Positions 29,147 through 38,057 of a DNA stretch of 64,000 nucleotides are shown in pieces (within the stretch, counting starts at the first letter, position 1; each line of letters opens with the position of its first letter). A program made the position numbers and the translations under genes. The stretch is from Arthrobacter sp. 131MFCol6.1 (GTDB lineage Bacteria > Actinomycetota > Actinomycetes > Actinomycetales > Micrococcaceae): NCBI RefSeq assembly GCF_000374925.1, contig NZ_KB895544.1, positions 1 through 64,000 on the forward strand. The letters run 5' to 3'. Below the pieces are notes generated by a model. That model had not been told where the DNA came from. It saw only the letters and a list, made by a program, of their open reading frames with translations, and ran no database searches.

Positions 29147-30730
29147 ATGAAGCCTGCTCGACCCCAGCCCGCTAGATCCCGATCCCTGGCGATCGGCATG
29201 CGGGCCGTCGGCGCCGTGGCCCTGGTCCTCACGCTGGCCTCGTGCACCCTTTTCGGCGGCGGGGGCGAGAGCGGGTCCAGCGCACCGACCTCCGGGGCAG
29301 CGGGGCAGGCGGACCCGTCGATAGTGGCGGCGGCGCCGGCCGAACTGCGCAGCTACTACTCCCAGCAGGTCGACTGGAAACCGTGTGAGGGCAGCTTCGA
29401 GTGTGCCAAGATCAAGGTCCCGCTGGACTACAGCAAGCCCGACGGCGAGCGCATCGAACTGGCCGCCATCAAGCTCGCCACAACAGGTGACAAGAAGGGC
29501 ACCCTGATGGTCAATCCGGGCGGCCCGGGCGGCTCGGGGTACGACTTCGTCAGGGACGCGGCCAACACCAACATCTCGGACAAGGTCCGGTCCGCCTACG
29601 ACATCGTGGGCTTCGACCCCCGCGGCGTGAAGCGCTCCGCCCCGGTCACCTGCCTGACGGACAAGGAACGCGACGCGTCCCGCGCCAAGACCTACGCCCT
29701 GGATACCGACGCCGGACTGGACGCTGCCCTGGCCGACAACAAAGCCATCGCCGCCAAGTGCGTGGAAAAGACCGGCCCGGTTTTGGCCCACATCGACACC
29801 GCCAGCGCCGCGAAGGACCTCGACATCCTGCGCGGGGTGGCCAACGACTCGAAGCTGAACTACCTCGGCTACTCCTACGGGACCCTGCTGGGCTCCACCT
29901 ACGCGTCGCTGTTTCCGGACAACGTGGGCCGGCTGGTCCTCGACGGCGCCGTTGACCCGTCGTTGAGCGCCGAGGAACAGACCAGCGGCCAGGCCGTGGC
30001 CTTCGAAAAGGCCCTCCACGCCTACGTCGCCAAATGCCAGCAGACGTCCGGATGCCCGCTCACGGGAAGCACCGAGGAAGGCATCCAACAGATCCGCAAT
30101 GCCATCGCTGCCGCGGAAGCCAACCCGTTGCCGGCCCAGGACGGCCGGAAGGTCTCGGGGTCGACGTTCGTCAGCGGCCTCATCATCCCGCTCTACAACG
30201 ATGACAACTGGCCGATCCTCACCCGGGCGCTCGCGACAGCCCTGGCCGGCGACGGGACCGGCATGCTGCAACTTGCCGACTTCGGCGCCGACCGCGATCC
30301 CAGCGGCACCTACACGTCAAACAGCACCTTCGCCTTCAACGCCATCAACTGCCTGGACTACCCGATGGTGTCCGACACCGCGTCCATGCGGGCCGAAGAC
30401 CAAAGGCTGCGCCAGCTGTCGCCCACGTTTGGTTACTACTTCGCCTATGGCGGCAGCAATTGCAAGGACTGGCCGTACAAGAACGTCCGAACCCCTGCCC
30501 CAGTCGAGTACAAGGGCTCGGCCCCGATTGTCGTAATTGGAACCACGGGCGATCCGGCTACCCCCGTGGAATCGGCCAGCTCCCTGCGCAAGCAGCTTGG
30601 GAACGCCTCGCTGCTGACCTGGAAGGGCGAGGGCCACACGGCGTACGGCCGCTCCAACAGCTGCATCGGCACCGCGGTCGATGACTATCTGGTGGACGGA
30701 AAGGTCCCGGCGGACAACACCGTCTGCTAG
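29147..30730 (+). CDS. secreted alpha/beta hydrolase, TAP-like peptidase lipoprotein
   Basis: 527 residues. The signal peptide ends in a lipobox (LTLASC33), followed by a Gly/Ser-rich linker. The alpha/beta-hydrolase fold shows an oxyanion region MVNPGGPGGSGYDF, nucleophile elbow GYSYGTLLG, Asp in GTTGDPATPV and His in GEGHTAYGRSN, with the TAP-like C-terminal domain. This is the architecture of S33 tripeptidyl-aminopeptidase-like secreted enzymes (SlpD/E-like), which usually digest peptides outside the cell. It follows holB by about 60 bp. Confidence 0.88.
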   Translation: MKPARPQPARSRSLAIGMRAVGAVALVLTLASCTLFGGGGESGSSAPTSGAAGQADPSIVAAAPAELRSYYSQQVDWKPCEGSFECAKIKVPLDYSKPDGERIELAAIKLATTGDKKGTLMVNPGGPGGSGYDFVRDAANTNISDKVRSAYDIVGFDPRGVKRSAPVTCLTDKERDASRAKTYALDTDAGLDAALADNKAIAAKCVEKTGPVLAHIDTASAAKDLDILRGVANDSKLNYLGYSYGTLLGSTYASLFPDNVGRLVLDGAVDPSLSAEEQTSGQAVAFEKALHAYVAKCQQTSGCPLTGSTEEGIQQIRNAIAAAEANPLPAQDGRKVSGSTFVSGLIIPLYNDDNWPILTRALATALAGDGTGMLQLADFGADRDPSGTYTSNSTFAFNAINCLDYPMVSDTASMRAEDQRLRQLSPTFGYYFAYGGSNCKDWPYKNVRTPAPVEYKGSAPIVVIGTTGDPATPVESASSLRKQLGNASLLTWKGEGHTAYGRSNSCIGTAVDDYLVDGKVPADNTVC

Positions 30731-30844
30731 GTCCCCGACGGCGCCGCAAGGCGGCTTCCGTCGCTCATTTTGACCCGGACGCCGGGACTCTATTACAGTT
30801 GTCTCTTGCATGATCCGCCCGGTTCGCCGGGCATTCATGTGGTT

Positions 30845-30917
30845 GCTTCCTTAGCTCAGTTGGTAGAGCGTCTCACTCGTAATGAGAAGGTCGCCAGTTC
30901 GATTCTGGCAGGAAGCT
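30845..30917 (+). tRNA. tRNA-Thr (anticodon CGU)
   Basis: A complete cloverleaf of 73 nt: acceptor GCTTCCT/AGGAAGC, D arm GCTC-GAGC, anticodon stem TCTCA/TGAGA with loop CTCGTAA (anticodon CGT, reading ACG), and T arm GCCAG-TTCGATT-CTGGC. CCA is not encoded. A terminator follows at once. Confidence 0.97.
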
Positions 30918-30921
30918 CGAG

Positions 30922-30966
30922 AAAAACCCCGTATCACCGCTGACTCAGCGGGGATACGGGGTTTTT
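30922..30966 (+). terminator. terminator of tRNA-Thr
   Basis: Arms AAAAACCCCGTATC (30922-30935) and GATACGGGGTTTTT (30953-30966), with a small internal CCGCTGA/TCAGCGG hairpin, followed by T-rich sequence. It starts 5 bp after the tRNA. Confidence 0.92.
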
Positions 30967-31105
30967 TATTGGTTTCAGCGAGATGGCCGTGTGAGGTTAG
31001 GGCACACCTATGGCGCACTCCGTGGTTGAAGATACGATGCAGTCAAACACCTCCCGGGTGTCCCGGAGTTAAGCGCGTTGGCACTGACCGTTTTGGGGGA
31101 ACACA

Positions 31106-31558
31106 GTGAAGCGTAGGACATGGATCATCCTTGCGGCGGTGTTGGTCGTTGGCGCCGTCGCGCTATTTCTGACCCGGTCCGCGGAAGACAGGGTCACCGC
31201 GGACGTAGTCTCCCGTACCGAGCGGTTCGTCATTCCCGCGGACTGGAAGCTGGAGGACAGCGTGGTGCGGCGGGAGATGTTTCTGTGCATGTCAACCAAC
31301 CCGTGCCCCAGCATCGCCAAGCGCTGGGACGCCGGCAAAAGCCTCACCGTCGACGACTTGAAAGCCGTGAGCTCCGCAGCCGGTGTTCCCATGAACATCG
31401 AGGGCACCTGCACCAGGCGGCCGACCGTCGGCGGTACAACGACAGTCTGCAGCTCCTCGGGAACTGACGGGGAGTACTACTACAAGTTCAACGTGTCCAG
31501 CCCGGACAAAAGCGATCAAACGAACTTCGTGGTCCTCCTGGTCGAACCGCACCGCTGA
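31106..31558 (+). CDS. unknown membrane-anchored protein
   Basis: 150 residues. One N-terminal transmembrane segment (WIILAAVLVVGAVALFL, residues 6-22) and a predicted extracytoplasmic domain with four Cys (FLCMSTNPC; GTCTRRPT...TVCSS), suggesting two disulfides. GTG start, about 140 bp after the tRNA-Thr terminator. No family recognised. Downstream is the convergent HNH lipoprotein gene. Confidence 0.7.
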   Translation: MKRRTWIILAAVLVVGAVALFLTRSAEDRVTADVVSRTERFVIPADWKLEDSVVRREMFLCMSTNPCPSIAKRWDAGKSLTVDDLKAVSSAAGVPMNIEGTCTRRPTVGGTTTVCSSSGTDGEYYYKFNVSSPDKSDQTNFVVLLVEPHR

Positions 31559-31707
31559 CCGCTCCGGAAAAGGGATGCCCGTTTTGTCTAGTCAGCGGAC
31601 AAGGGCGCAGGCAGCCTGAGACCATTCGGGCCGCAACCGGGGCCTCGAGCCGTCGCCGGGTGCGCCTTTCGGTGCGGGTGCTTCGCTTTGCCGCGCGGGC
31701 GCCTTCG

Positions 31708-32448
31708 CTACTTGCAGGCGGCGAGGATCCCGGCGATGGCGTCGTGCTCGGGACGGGTCATCCACAACTTGTACTTGGCCTTCACAGCCGTCTGGCGGGC
31801 GACGTATTCGCACCGGAACGCCTTGTTGGCTGGGAGCCAGGCATCGGCCGAGGAATCTGACTTCTGCTGATTCGCGGGGCCGTCGGCGGCCATCAGGTTC
31901 AGCGGATCGTTGGCGAGCTGGAGGCGCTGGCTTGCGCTGATCTGCTGGGCGCCGGTCTGCCAGGCCAGGGACAGTGGGATGATGTGGTCAATCTGGACGT
32001 CGGCGGAGTTCTCGCCGCGGGTGAAGTTGATGGTCTTGCCGGTGTATTTGTCGGCAAGCTTGCCGGAGGCGATGACGCAATCCCTGGTCCCCGGCTTGGT
32101 CGTCACCTCGGTGAGGTCACGGCGGAGCATGTCGTTGCGGGTGTCGCAGCCGTTGTGGTCCACATCTGACCAGGCGGGACCGAACTGCCCGCGGCTGTAG
32201 CCGGTCTTCGGGGCCTTGCCTTTCACCGGAATGGACGCCAGCTGGGCTACGGCCGCGGCGGCCTCGCCCGGGTGCGCGGAACCAATGGCGGGAGCTTGGG
32301 ACGCCGCTGCGCTGTGCACGGCGTCTGCGACTTTGGCGCCAGCGTGGGCTGCGGCATCACAGCCGGCGAGGGAGCCTGCGAGAAGCAGGCCGGTAAGGAC
32401 GGTCAGGGACTTGGTGGCGGCGGAGCGGGAGATGTTCATGCCAATCAT
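31708..32448 (-). CDS. secreted HNH endonuclease-family lipoprotein (DUF1524-like)
   Basis: 246 residues. Lipoprotein signal peptide (SLTVLTGLLLAGSLAGC). After an Ala-rich linker comes a nuclease-like domain: GYSRGQFGPAWSDVDHNGCDTRNDML, then the His-metal motif QIDHIIPLSLAWQTGA near residue 153 and NDPLNLMAADGPANQQKS (the N and H positions of HNH). Such secreted DUF1524 proteins are widespread in actinobacteria and probably cut extracellular DNA. A second ATG (32439) is the alternative start. Convergent with the unknown protein at 31106. Confidence 0.85.
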   Translation of the reverse strand: MIGMNISRSAATKSLTVLTGLLLAGSLAGCDAAAHAGAKVADAVHSAAASQAPAIGSAHPGEAAAAVAQLASIPVKGKAPKTGYSRGQFGPAWSDVDHNGCDTRNDMLRRDLTEVTTKPGTRDCVIASGKLADKYTGKTINFTRGENSADVQIDHIIPLSLAWQTGAQQISASQRLQLANDPLNLMAADGPANQQKSDSSADAWLPANKAFRCEYVARQTAVKAKYKLWMTRPEHDAIAGILAACK

Positions 32449-32620
32449 GAGTGCGGCGAAAATGATCAGATTACCCGCACTCCGATTCGCGACCGCGCAG
32501 GCCGAGCATGGAGTCGCTCACGTGCAGCTACGGCCGCGGCCCCAGGCTGCTTCTCTCGTGGTGATCAGATCGCCCCGGGAAACGCTTACCGGCGGATTCT
32601 CATGACAGCTCAGACGGCAC
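32449..32620. other. intergenic, no gene seen
   Basis: Left part of a 310-bp gap between the HNH lipoprotein gene's start and the cellulase gene's end. It presumably contains the HNH gene's promoter (minus strand), but no clear -35/-10 pair was identified. The terminator to its right is listed separately. Confidence 0.4.
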
Positions 32621-32666
32621 AAAAAGGGGACCCACGGAAGTCAACGATTTCCGTGGGTCCCCTTGG
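32621..32666 (-). terminator. terminator of the GH5 cellulase gene
   Basis: Arms AAGGGGACCCACGGAA (32624-32639) and TTCCGTGGGTCCCCTT (32649-32664) pair, followed on the minus strand by TTTTT. It lies about 95 bp after the cellulase stop. Confidence 0.9.
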
Positions 32667-32758
32667 ATCAGGCGCCGGTCCAGGGGTGAAGTAATTGTGG
32701 ACGTCGAGATACTTCACCGTGGCCGGGACTGGTACGCCGACCGTCCTCGCGCGGCCGG

Positions 32759-34384
32759 CTACTTCAGGGTGAGCACGGGGTTGATCGGAGCCTTCAGCGA
32801 ATCCACCTGCAGGCCCACGGACAGTTTCTGGCCGGCGGCCACCTTGGTGGCCCAGTCCGAGCCGCTGCAGGTTACCGACACCTTGGGGAGGACTGTGCAC
32901 GTGACGCCCCAGGAGTTGGCCACCCGGGTGACGTTCGGATCGGGCCAGCTCACGCTCCAACCGGGCGCCGCCCGGAGCCCGGTGACCTCGATATTGGCCA
33001 CGTAGCCGCCGGTCCACGAACTGCCGAGCTTCCAGACCGCGGTGATCGGCGCGCCCGACGTCGGCGCGGGAGACGCCGTCGGCGACGGCGTGGGGGTCGG
33101 CGACGGCGTGGCGGTGGCGGTAGCAGCGGCGGTGGCGGTGGCGGTCGGGGACGGCGTCACAGTCGGCGTCACGGTCGGCGTCGGGGTGCCCGTCAGGATG
33201 GGCGCGAGCGCGGCGAGTTTGGCGGCCTCCGGGGTGCGCCAGTCCGCCTGGACAAGCCCGCCGGTGATGCCGCTGTTCGGGTTGAACGACCAATACGCGA
33301 AGCTCATGGAATTGGTCCCAAGGTAGGAGACGATTTTCTCCATCCACTGCTTGTCCGACGTGGTTTGCAGCGCGGTCCCGAACTCCCCGAGCAGAACCGG
33401 GGCGATGCCCTGCTTCTGGATGTAACCCCAGTTGGCATCCCACACGGCCGCCAGGTTGTTGGGGTAGCTGGGGTCGCTGAACCACTTCTGCGCAAACAAC
33501 GACGCCGGGTAGTCGTGCGGGGAATAGACCACCCGGTTGGGCGTGGCCAGGGTGACCGGCTTGTTCTTGACGTCGGCCAGGCCGCCGCCCCACCAGGTGG
33601 AGGTTCCGTTTCCCTGGTTCTCGATGCCCTCAACGATGATCAGGAGATTGGGGTTGGAGGCCAAGACTGCGTTGCCGCCGCGGGTGGCCGCAGCCTGCCA
33701 GTCGGTGGCGGCGGCGCCACCCCACGTCGCCGCCCCTGCCGGCTCATTGTGAAGGTCGGCGCCAATGACAGTGGGATCGTTCTTGTAGCGGGCGGCGAGC
33801 ATTTTCCAGTCAGCAATCCACCTCGACTCAGGGTAGGCGGAGGTATACCAGAGCGGGGACTGGTCGGCAGAGGACGGCCGGTGCCGGTCTAGGATGATCT
33901 GCAGGCCGTTGGCCTTCGCGCGGGCGATCACCGTGTCCATCAGGACCAGGGGCGTCTTGCCCTCCAACGCGTAGGCGCGGTTGGCCCAGTAGTTCAGATT
34001 GCCCTTGATGGATGTCGCGGCCAGGCACTCGTTGGAGAACGGCAGGCGGACGGTGTTGAATCCCATCGATTTGATGTTGGCCAAGGCCTCGTCGATGGTC
34101 AGGGTCCCCCAGAGCCCGTGCGGCATGCAGTCGGGGGTTTCCATGCCGAACCAGGACGCGGCCTTGATGGTGTGCGGGGAGTTGTTCGAGTCCAGGATCC
34201 TCCCGCCAGAGGTGTGCAGCCAGCCGGTGGGCGGCGGTGTTGTGGCGGCAGTGGCCAGGGGAAGCGAGGCCGCGGCGACGCCGGTGAGGGCCAGTCCGGC
34301 AGCCACAGCGATGCCCAGAAGTGTGGCAGTCACGCTCGGGCGTCTTCCCCCGGCGTGGAGTGGCGGATTCGAAAACGGTTTCAC
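32759..34384 (-). CDS. secreted GH5 endoglucanase with CBM2-like domain
   Basis: 541 residues. Signal peptide to about 47 (ends near ATAATTPPP). GH5 catalytic domain about 50-395, with RLPFSNECL, acid/base Glu in LHNEP (near 213), YSPHDYP and nucleophile Glu in LGEFG (near 333). Then a Pro/Thr/Ala linker (about 398-445) and a C-terminal CBM2-like cellulose-binding domain (WKLGSSWTGGYVANIEV...GWSVSWP). The first Cys of the usual CBM2 pair is not where expected; two Cys lie close together (VTCTVLPKVSVTC). GTG start with GGAGGA upstream. Degrades cellulose or related beta-glucans outside the cell. Confidence 0.92.
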   Translation of the reverse strand: MKPFSNPPLHAGGRRPSVTATLLGIAVAAGLALTGVAAASLPLATAATTPPPTGWLHTSGGRILDSNNSPHTIKAASWFGMETPDCMPHGLWGTLTIDEALANIKSMGFNTVRLPFSNECLAATSIKGNLNYWANRAYALEGKTPLVLMDTVIARAKANGLQIILDRHRPSSADQSPLWYTSAYPESRWIADWKMLAARYKNDPTVIGADLHNEPAGAATWGGAAATDWQAAATRGGNAVLASNPNLLIIVEGIENQGNGTSTWWGGGLADVKNKPVTLATPNRVVYSPHDYPASLFAQKWFSDPSYPNNLAAVWDANWGYIQKQGIAPVLLGEFGTALQTTSDKQWMEKIVSYLGTNSMSFAYWSFNPNSGITGGLVQADWRTPEAAKLAALAPILTGTPTPTVTPTVTPSPTATATAAATATATPSPTPTPSPTASPAPTSGAPITAVWKLGSSWTGGYVANIEVTGLRAAPGWSVSWPDPNVTRVANSWGVTCTVLPKVSVTCSGSDWATKVAAGQKLSVGLQVDSLKAPINPVLTLK

Positions 34385-34696
34385 AGTTCCTCCGTGAGAA
34401 TGGCGTGCGGGTGCGGCCTGGTATTGGTGCGGCTCTTGGCGCGTGGGGCGGCACCGAGGATGAAGGCCCCTTCCGGCTGGTGCCGGTGGGTGCCGTCCGA
34501 ACTCATGGGTGTGTTGCCTTTCTGTCCGTCAATGTGGGTCCCCCCGTCCCGCACAATGCGGATCGGCTCTCAAAAAGTACCAAGCTGCCGCCAAGAAAGA
34601 ACCCCTTTGGCCAATATTTCCTTCTGCGCCTCGACGCGGCCACAGGCCCCTGACCTGCGTATTGTCTTTTTCCGGGCCTTCCGTCAGCCTTAGGGA
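34385..34696. other. intergenic between cellulase and MFS genes
   Basis: 312 bp between divergent genes. It must hold the cellulase promoter and any carbon-source operator. No palindromic CelR-type operator or clear -35/-10 was found; the AT-richest part is 34568-34625. No gene is supported. Confidence 0.4.
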
Positions 34697-36013
34697 ATGG
34701 AACGGCCCCGGCACAGGCGGCCAGCCCGCCAGCAACTCCCGGCGCCGCCGCCCGGAGTCCAAACCGAGAATTGGCGGCACCGGCTGTGGGGCCCGGTTAT
34801 CGGCTTCGGCCTGGTCAGCCTCGCCGCGGACATGGTGTCCGACGGCGCCCGCCCGCTTGGGGGTCCCCTGCTGGCCCAGCTCGGTGCGTCCGCGCTTTTC
34901 GTCGGCCTCGTGACCGGCGCCGCGGAGGCCGCGTCCCAGGGGCTCCGGCTGGTGTTCGGCCCTTGGGCGGACCGCACCGGGAAGTACTGGACTTTCACGA
35001 TGGCCGGCTATGTGCTCACAGCCGTGTGCATCCCGCTGCTCGCGTTGACGCCGTTCGCCGGGACCGCCGGGATGGCCCTGGCAGCCGTGCTCATCATCGG
35101 GGACAGGGTTGGCAAAGCCGTCCGCAGCCCGGCGAAAACCGTGCTGCTCGCCGCCGTCGCCGGGCCGGTTGGCCGGGGCCGTGGCTTCGCCGTCCACAAG
35201 TCCCTCGATCTGGCCGGGGCGCTTTTGGGCCCGCTGCTCGTCTCGGCGGTGCTGGTTGCCACCGGCTCACTGTCGGCAGCCTTTGCGGTGCTTGTCATTC
35301 CGGCGGCGGCGGCGGTGGCGATTCTCGTTTGGCTGCGTCGCCGCGTCCGGGATCCCGGCGCGGACAAGCCCGCGCCCGACGCCTCCGGCGTGCCGGAGCC
35401 GTCCCGCGGGAAGCCCGCCGGGCGGCCGCCGTCGGCGTTCTCCAGCGTCTTCATCTTGTTCGCCGTGGCCGCATTCTTCTGGAGCGCCGGACTGGTGGCC
35501 TTCGGCGTCATCTCCTATCACCTGACGACCGACGTGGCGGTCCCCGTCTCGGTGGTTCCGCTGCTGTACGCCGGCGCCATGGGGACCGCCGCCGTCGGGG
35601 CTCTCGCCAGTGGCGTCATTTACGACCACACCGGGGCGGCCGTGCTCCTGGCGCTGCCCGTGCTGATTATGGCGGTGCCGGTGCTGGCCCTGGCACCGAG
35701 CGCCGGGCTCGTGTTCGCTGGCGTCCTGGTCTGGGGCGCCGCCACGGGCATCCAGGACTCCACGGTCAAGGCGCTGGTCGCCGATCTGGTGCCCCAGCCC
35801 CGGCAGGGCACGGCGTACGGGGTGTTCGCGGCGTTCGAGGGGGCCGGCGCGTTGGCCGGCGGGGCCCTGTACGGGTCACTCTACGGCGCACGGCCGGCGC
35901 TCATCGCTGCCGTGGCCGCACTCCAAGCGACGGCCCTTGTCCTGCTGTTCGTCACGCTGCACCGGGTCCGGCACGCGTCACCTGGCCACGGGCCCGCGGA
36001 TAGGCGGAGCTAA
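34697..36013 (+). CDS. MFS transporter
   Basis: 438 residues with about 12 hydrophobic segments. The N-terminal 30 residues are basic and Pro-rich; the loop after TM2 (GPWADRTGKYWT) resembles MFS motif A, and the loop RSPAKTVLLAAVAGPVGRGRGFAVHKSLDLAGALLGP is typical of a subgroup of MFS permeases. Substrate unknown. The start ATG at 34697 lacks a well-spaced ribosome site, so the N terminus is uncertain. Its stop overlaps the stop of the convergent DUF2231 gene. Confidence 0.85.
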   Translation: MERPRHRRPARQQLPAPPPGVQTENWRHRLWGPVIGFGLVSLAADMVSDGARPLGGPLLAQLGASALFVGLVTGAAEAASQGLRLVFGPWADRTGKYWTFTMAGYVLTAVCIPLLALTPFAGTAGMALAAVLIIGDRVGKAVRSPAKTVLLAAVAGPVGRGRGFAVHKSLDLAGALLGPLLVSAVLVATGSLSAAFAVLVIPAAAAVAILVWLRRRVRDPGADKPAPDASGVPEPSRGKPAGRPPSAFSSVFILFAVAAFFWSAGLVAFGVISYHLTTDVAVPVSVVPLLYAGAMGTAAVGALASGVIYDHTGAAVLLALPVLIMAVPVLALAPSAGLVFAGVLVWGAATGIQDSTVKALVADLVPQPRQGTAYGVFAAFEGAGALAGGALYGSLYGARPALIAAVAALQATALVLLFVTLHRVRHASPGHGPADRRS

Positions 36014-36483
36014 CGCGCCCAGACCGAGGCCGCGCCGGAATGTCCCGTGATGATGCTCTGGTAAATGAAGAAGGCCCCCGCCAGGGCGCCGGCAACCAGG
36101 ACGACTCCCCGGACAATCCGGTTGCTCCGAAGTCCGCCGAGGAACGCCAAGCGCCGGCCAAAGGGCTCGAAGGTGACTATCAACATTGCCGCGACCAGGA
36201 TGAAAAAGATCACGGAAACCACTTTGAGCACGTCGCCCTGCTGGGCGTGCTCGTGGGCCAGCGCCGACGCCGGACGGATTTTCTCCAACTGTTCCCCTGC
36301 CTGTGCGGTCAGGAGTGTCACTGGCACCAGCCCCAGTGACAACACGCCCAGGGGCCAGGCCAGGTAAGCCCACCAGCGCCGTGCCACGGCATAAATGATG
36401 GCACCGAGACCTGCGATCGGCGCAAGGACCACTACGGCGTGGACCAGCAGGACATGGGCCGGGAGCCCACCAATTTCGATCAC
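36010..36483 (-). CDS. DUF2231 family membrane protein
   Basis: 157 residues with four predicted transmembrane helices, beginning GLPAHVLLVHAVVVLAPIAGLGAI, the hallmark of DUF2231, and with a conserved His in HEHAQQGDVLKVV. The family includes small membrane proteins possibly linked to heme or redox biology, but function is unproven. Stops overlap tail-to-tail with the MFS gene by 4 bp. Confidence 0.83.
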   Translation of the reverse strand: MIEIGGLPAHVLLVHAVVVLAPIAGLGAIIYAVARRWWAYLAWPLGVLSLGLVPVTLLTAQAGEQLEKIRPASALAHEHAQQGDVLKVVSVIFFILVAAMLIVTFEPFGRRLAFLGGLRSNRIVRGVVLVAGALAGAFFIYQSIITGHSGAASVWAR

Positions 36484-36568
36484 GTGAATCTCCTCCAGAA
36501 CGTGAGGGCACCGGGTCTGATGACGGGGCCGCGAACTCGTGGCGGGGCCGGACTCCTATGATTCTTGC

Positions 36569-37603
36569 ATGGGATCGCGGGAACTAGCGGGCATTGCCGG
36601 GCCGCTCTATGCATTGCCCTACGGGGAGTTCGTGGCTGCAAGGACGGCCGCGGCCAAAGAGGTCAGTTCCGTGGGCGTCACCGCCGCCGAGCAGCGTGCC
36701 CTGGCGGCCGAAGTCCGTGCCCTGCCCAAGCCGTCGGTGGCGGCATGGGCGGTGAACATGCTGGCCGCGCACAGCCCCGAAATCCTGCGGGAGGTCGCTG
36801 GACTGGGAACGTCGATGCAGGCGGCGCAGGACGCCCTGGATGCAGCGGACCTCCGGCGCCTCGCCCAGCAGCGGCGCCAGCTCCTCGCCAGCGCAGTAAG
36901 GGCGGCACACGCCCTGGCGGCCCAGCACGGACGGGCCATCAGCGCCGCCGTCGCGACGGAAGTGGAGCAGACCCTGCGGGCCGCCACCGCCGACCCGGGC
37001 GCCGCAGCCGCTGTGCAAAGCGGCTGTCTGCTCCGGGGGCTCTCGGCGGACGGGGTCGACGTCGTTGATCTTACCGGCGCCGTGGCTGTCCCGGGGAGCC
37101 ATGCCGCCGCGGCGCCCGGTACTGGAGCCGTGCCGGCAACGGCCGGCGTCCGCGGGACACAACCGGCGTCCGCCGCCCGCGGGACCGAACCGCACCGGAC
37201 CGCACAGGGCGGCGGAACTGCCGGCGGAAAGCCGCCAACGGAACAGCCCCGCCTCCGGGCCGTCGGGACAGCCCGGGTGACGCCCACGCCGTCGGCGGTG
37301 GAGCGGGCACGGGCCGGCCTGGAGGCAGCCGAAGTGGCCGCCGCGGAGGCCGACGAGGAAGCAGGCCGCGCGGCCGCGGAGCTGGCCGAGGCGACGGCGG
37401 AAACCACGCTGCTGGCCGATGAGGTGCGCGAACTCAGGCGGCGTCTGGACACGGCAGAAGCCGGGCTCAAAACGGCCCGGAAGCGTCACGAGCTGGCAGC
37501 GGCCCTGGCGCAGCAGACGGCACGGGCCGCCGACCGGCAGCGCCGAAAGGAAGTCCTGGCGCGGGAACGGGTGCTGCGGCTCGGCAACACGCCGGAGGAG
37601 TGA
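36569..37603 (+). CDS. unknown protein with C-terminal coiled coil
   Basis: 344 residues from the ATG at 36569. The N-terminal domain (about 1-170) is helical and Ala-rich (GPLYALPYGEFVAARTAAAKE; LPKPSVAAWAVNMLAAH). A Gly/Pro/Thr-rich linker (about 180-245) follows, then a long heptad-like coiled coil with many Glu/Arg (from ERARAGLEAAEVAAAEADEE). No signal peptide, so cytoplasmic. No family recognised. It is followed 36 bp later by another small unknown gene. Confidence 0.75.
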   Translation: MGSRELAGIAGPLYALPYGEFVAARTAAAKEVSSVGVTAAEQRALAAEVRALPKPSVAAWAVNMLAAHSPEILREVAGLGTSMQAAQDALDAADLRRLAQQRRQLLASAVRAAHALAAQHGRAISAAVATEVEQTLRAATADPGAAAAVQSGCLLRGLSADGVDVVDLTGAVAVPGSHAAAAPGTGAVPATAGVRGTQPASAARGTEPHRTAQGGGTAGGKPPTEQPRLRAVGTARVTPTPSAVERARAGLEAAEVAAAEADEEAGRAAAELAEATAETTLLADEVRELRRRLDTAEAGLKTARKRHELAAALAQQTARAADRQRRKEVLARERVLRLGNTPEE

Positions 37604-37639
37604 AGTCTGAGTGTCGGGGGTCGGTTGCACACTGGAATC

Positions 37640-37879
37640 ATGGAGAACAACCAGAATTTCCAGCAGAGTTTCCACCAAGAGGCGGATTTCAACGACGCAC
37701 AGGACGGCGTTCTGTATTTCGCGGTCACCTACCTGGACACTGACTGCGGCCGGATCCGCACCGAGAGCTTCGATGACGCTGCTGCCGCGGACCGCTTCGC
37801 CAGCCGGTGCGTTGCCGGCGAAGACGGCTGGGCCGTGGTCGATGCAATCACGGCGAAAGAGCGCCGGGCCGCCGCCTGA
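37640..37879 (+). CDS. small unknown protein
   Basis: 79 residues from the ATG at 37640 (an upstream in-frame TTG/GTG-type start at 37625 is less likely). Acidic, with LYFAVTYLDTDCGRIRTESFDDAAAADRFASRC in the middle; no signal peptide or membrane segment. The pattern resembles a small single-domain cytoplasmic protein. No function recognised. It ends before GC-rich hairpins and a convergent aldo/keto reductase gene. Confidence 0.65.
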   Translation: MENNQNFQQSFHQEADFNDAQDGVLYFAVTYLDTDCGRIRTESFDDAAAADRFASRCVAGEDGWAVVDAITAKERRAAA

Positions 37880-38024
37880 CTCGGTAGTCCTTCCAGGCCG
37901 GCGCCTGGGTCCGGGCCTTCAGTCTCCGAGCGCGCGGGGTTGGCCGGTCACGGTCCCGGCCGGCGGGAGGGGGGCCGGACGCCCAAAGGGCCTCCACCCC
38001 TTGCGGGGTGAAGGCCCTGCGCAA

Positions 38025-38045
38025 ACGCCGGCTGGCAGCCGGCGT
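38025..38045 (-). terminator. terminator of the aldo/keto reductase gene
   Basis: ACGCCGGCT (38025-38033) pairs with AGCCGGCGT (38037-38045) over a 3-nt loop, with a short TTT on the minus strand. A second long hairpin (37987-38018) lies just beyond and may stop transcription from the other side. Confidence 0.6.
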
Positions 38046-38057
38046 CGCGGGAGTTGC

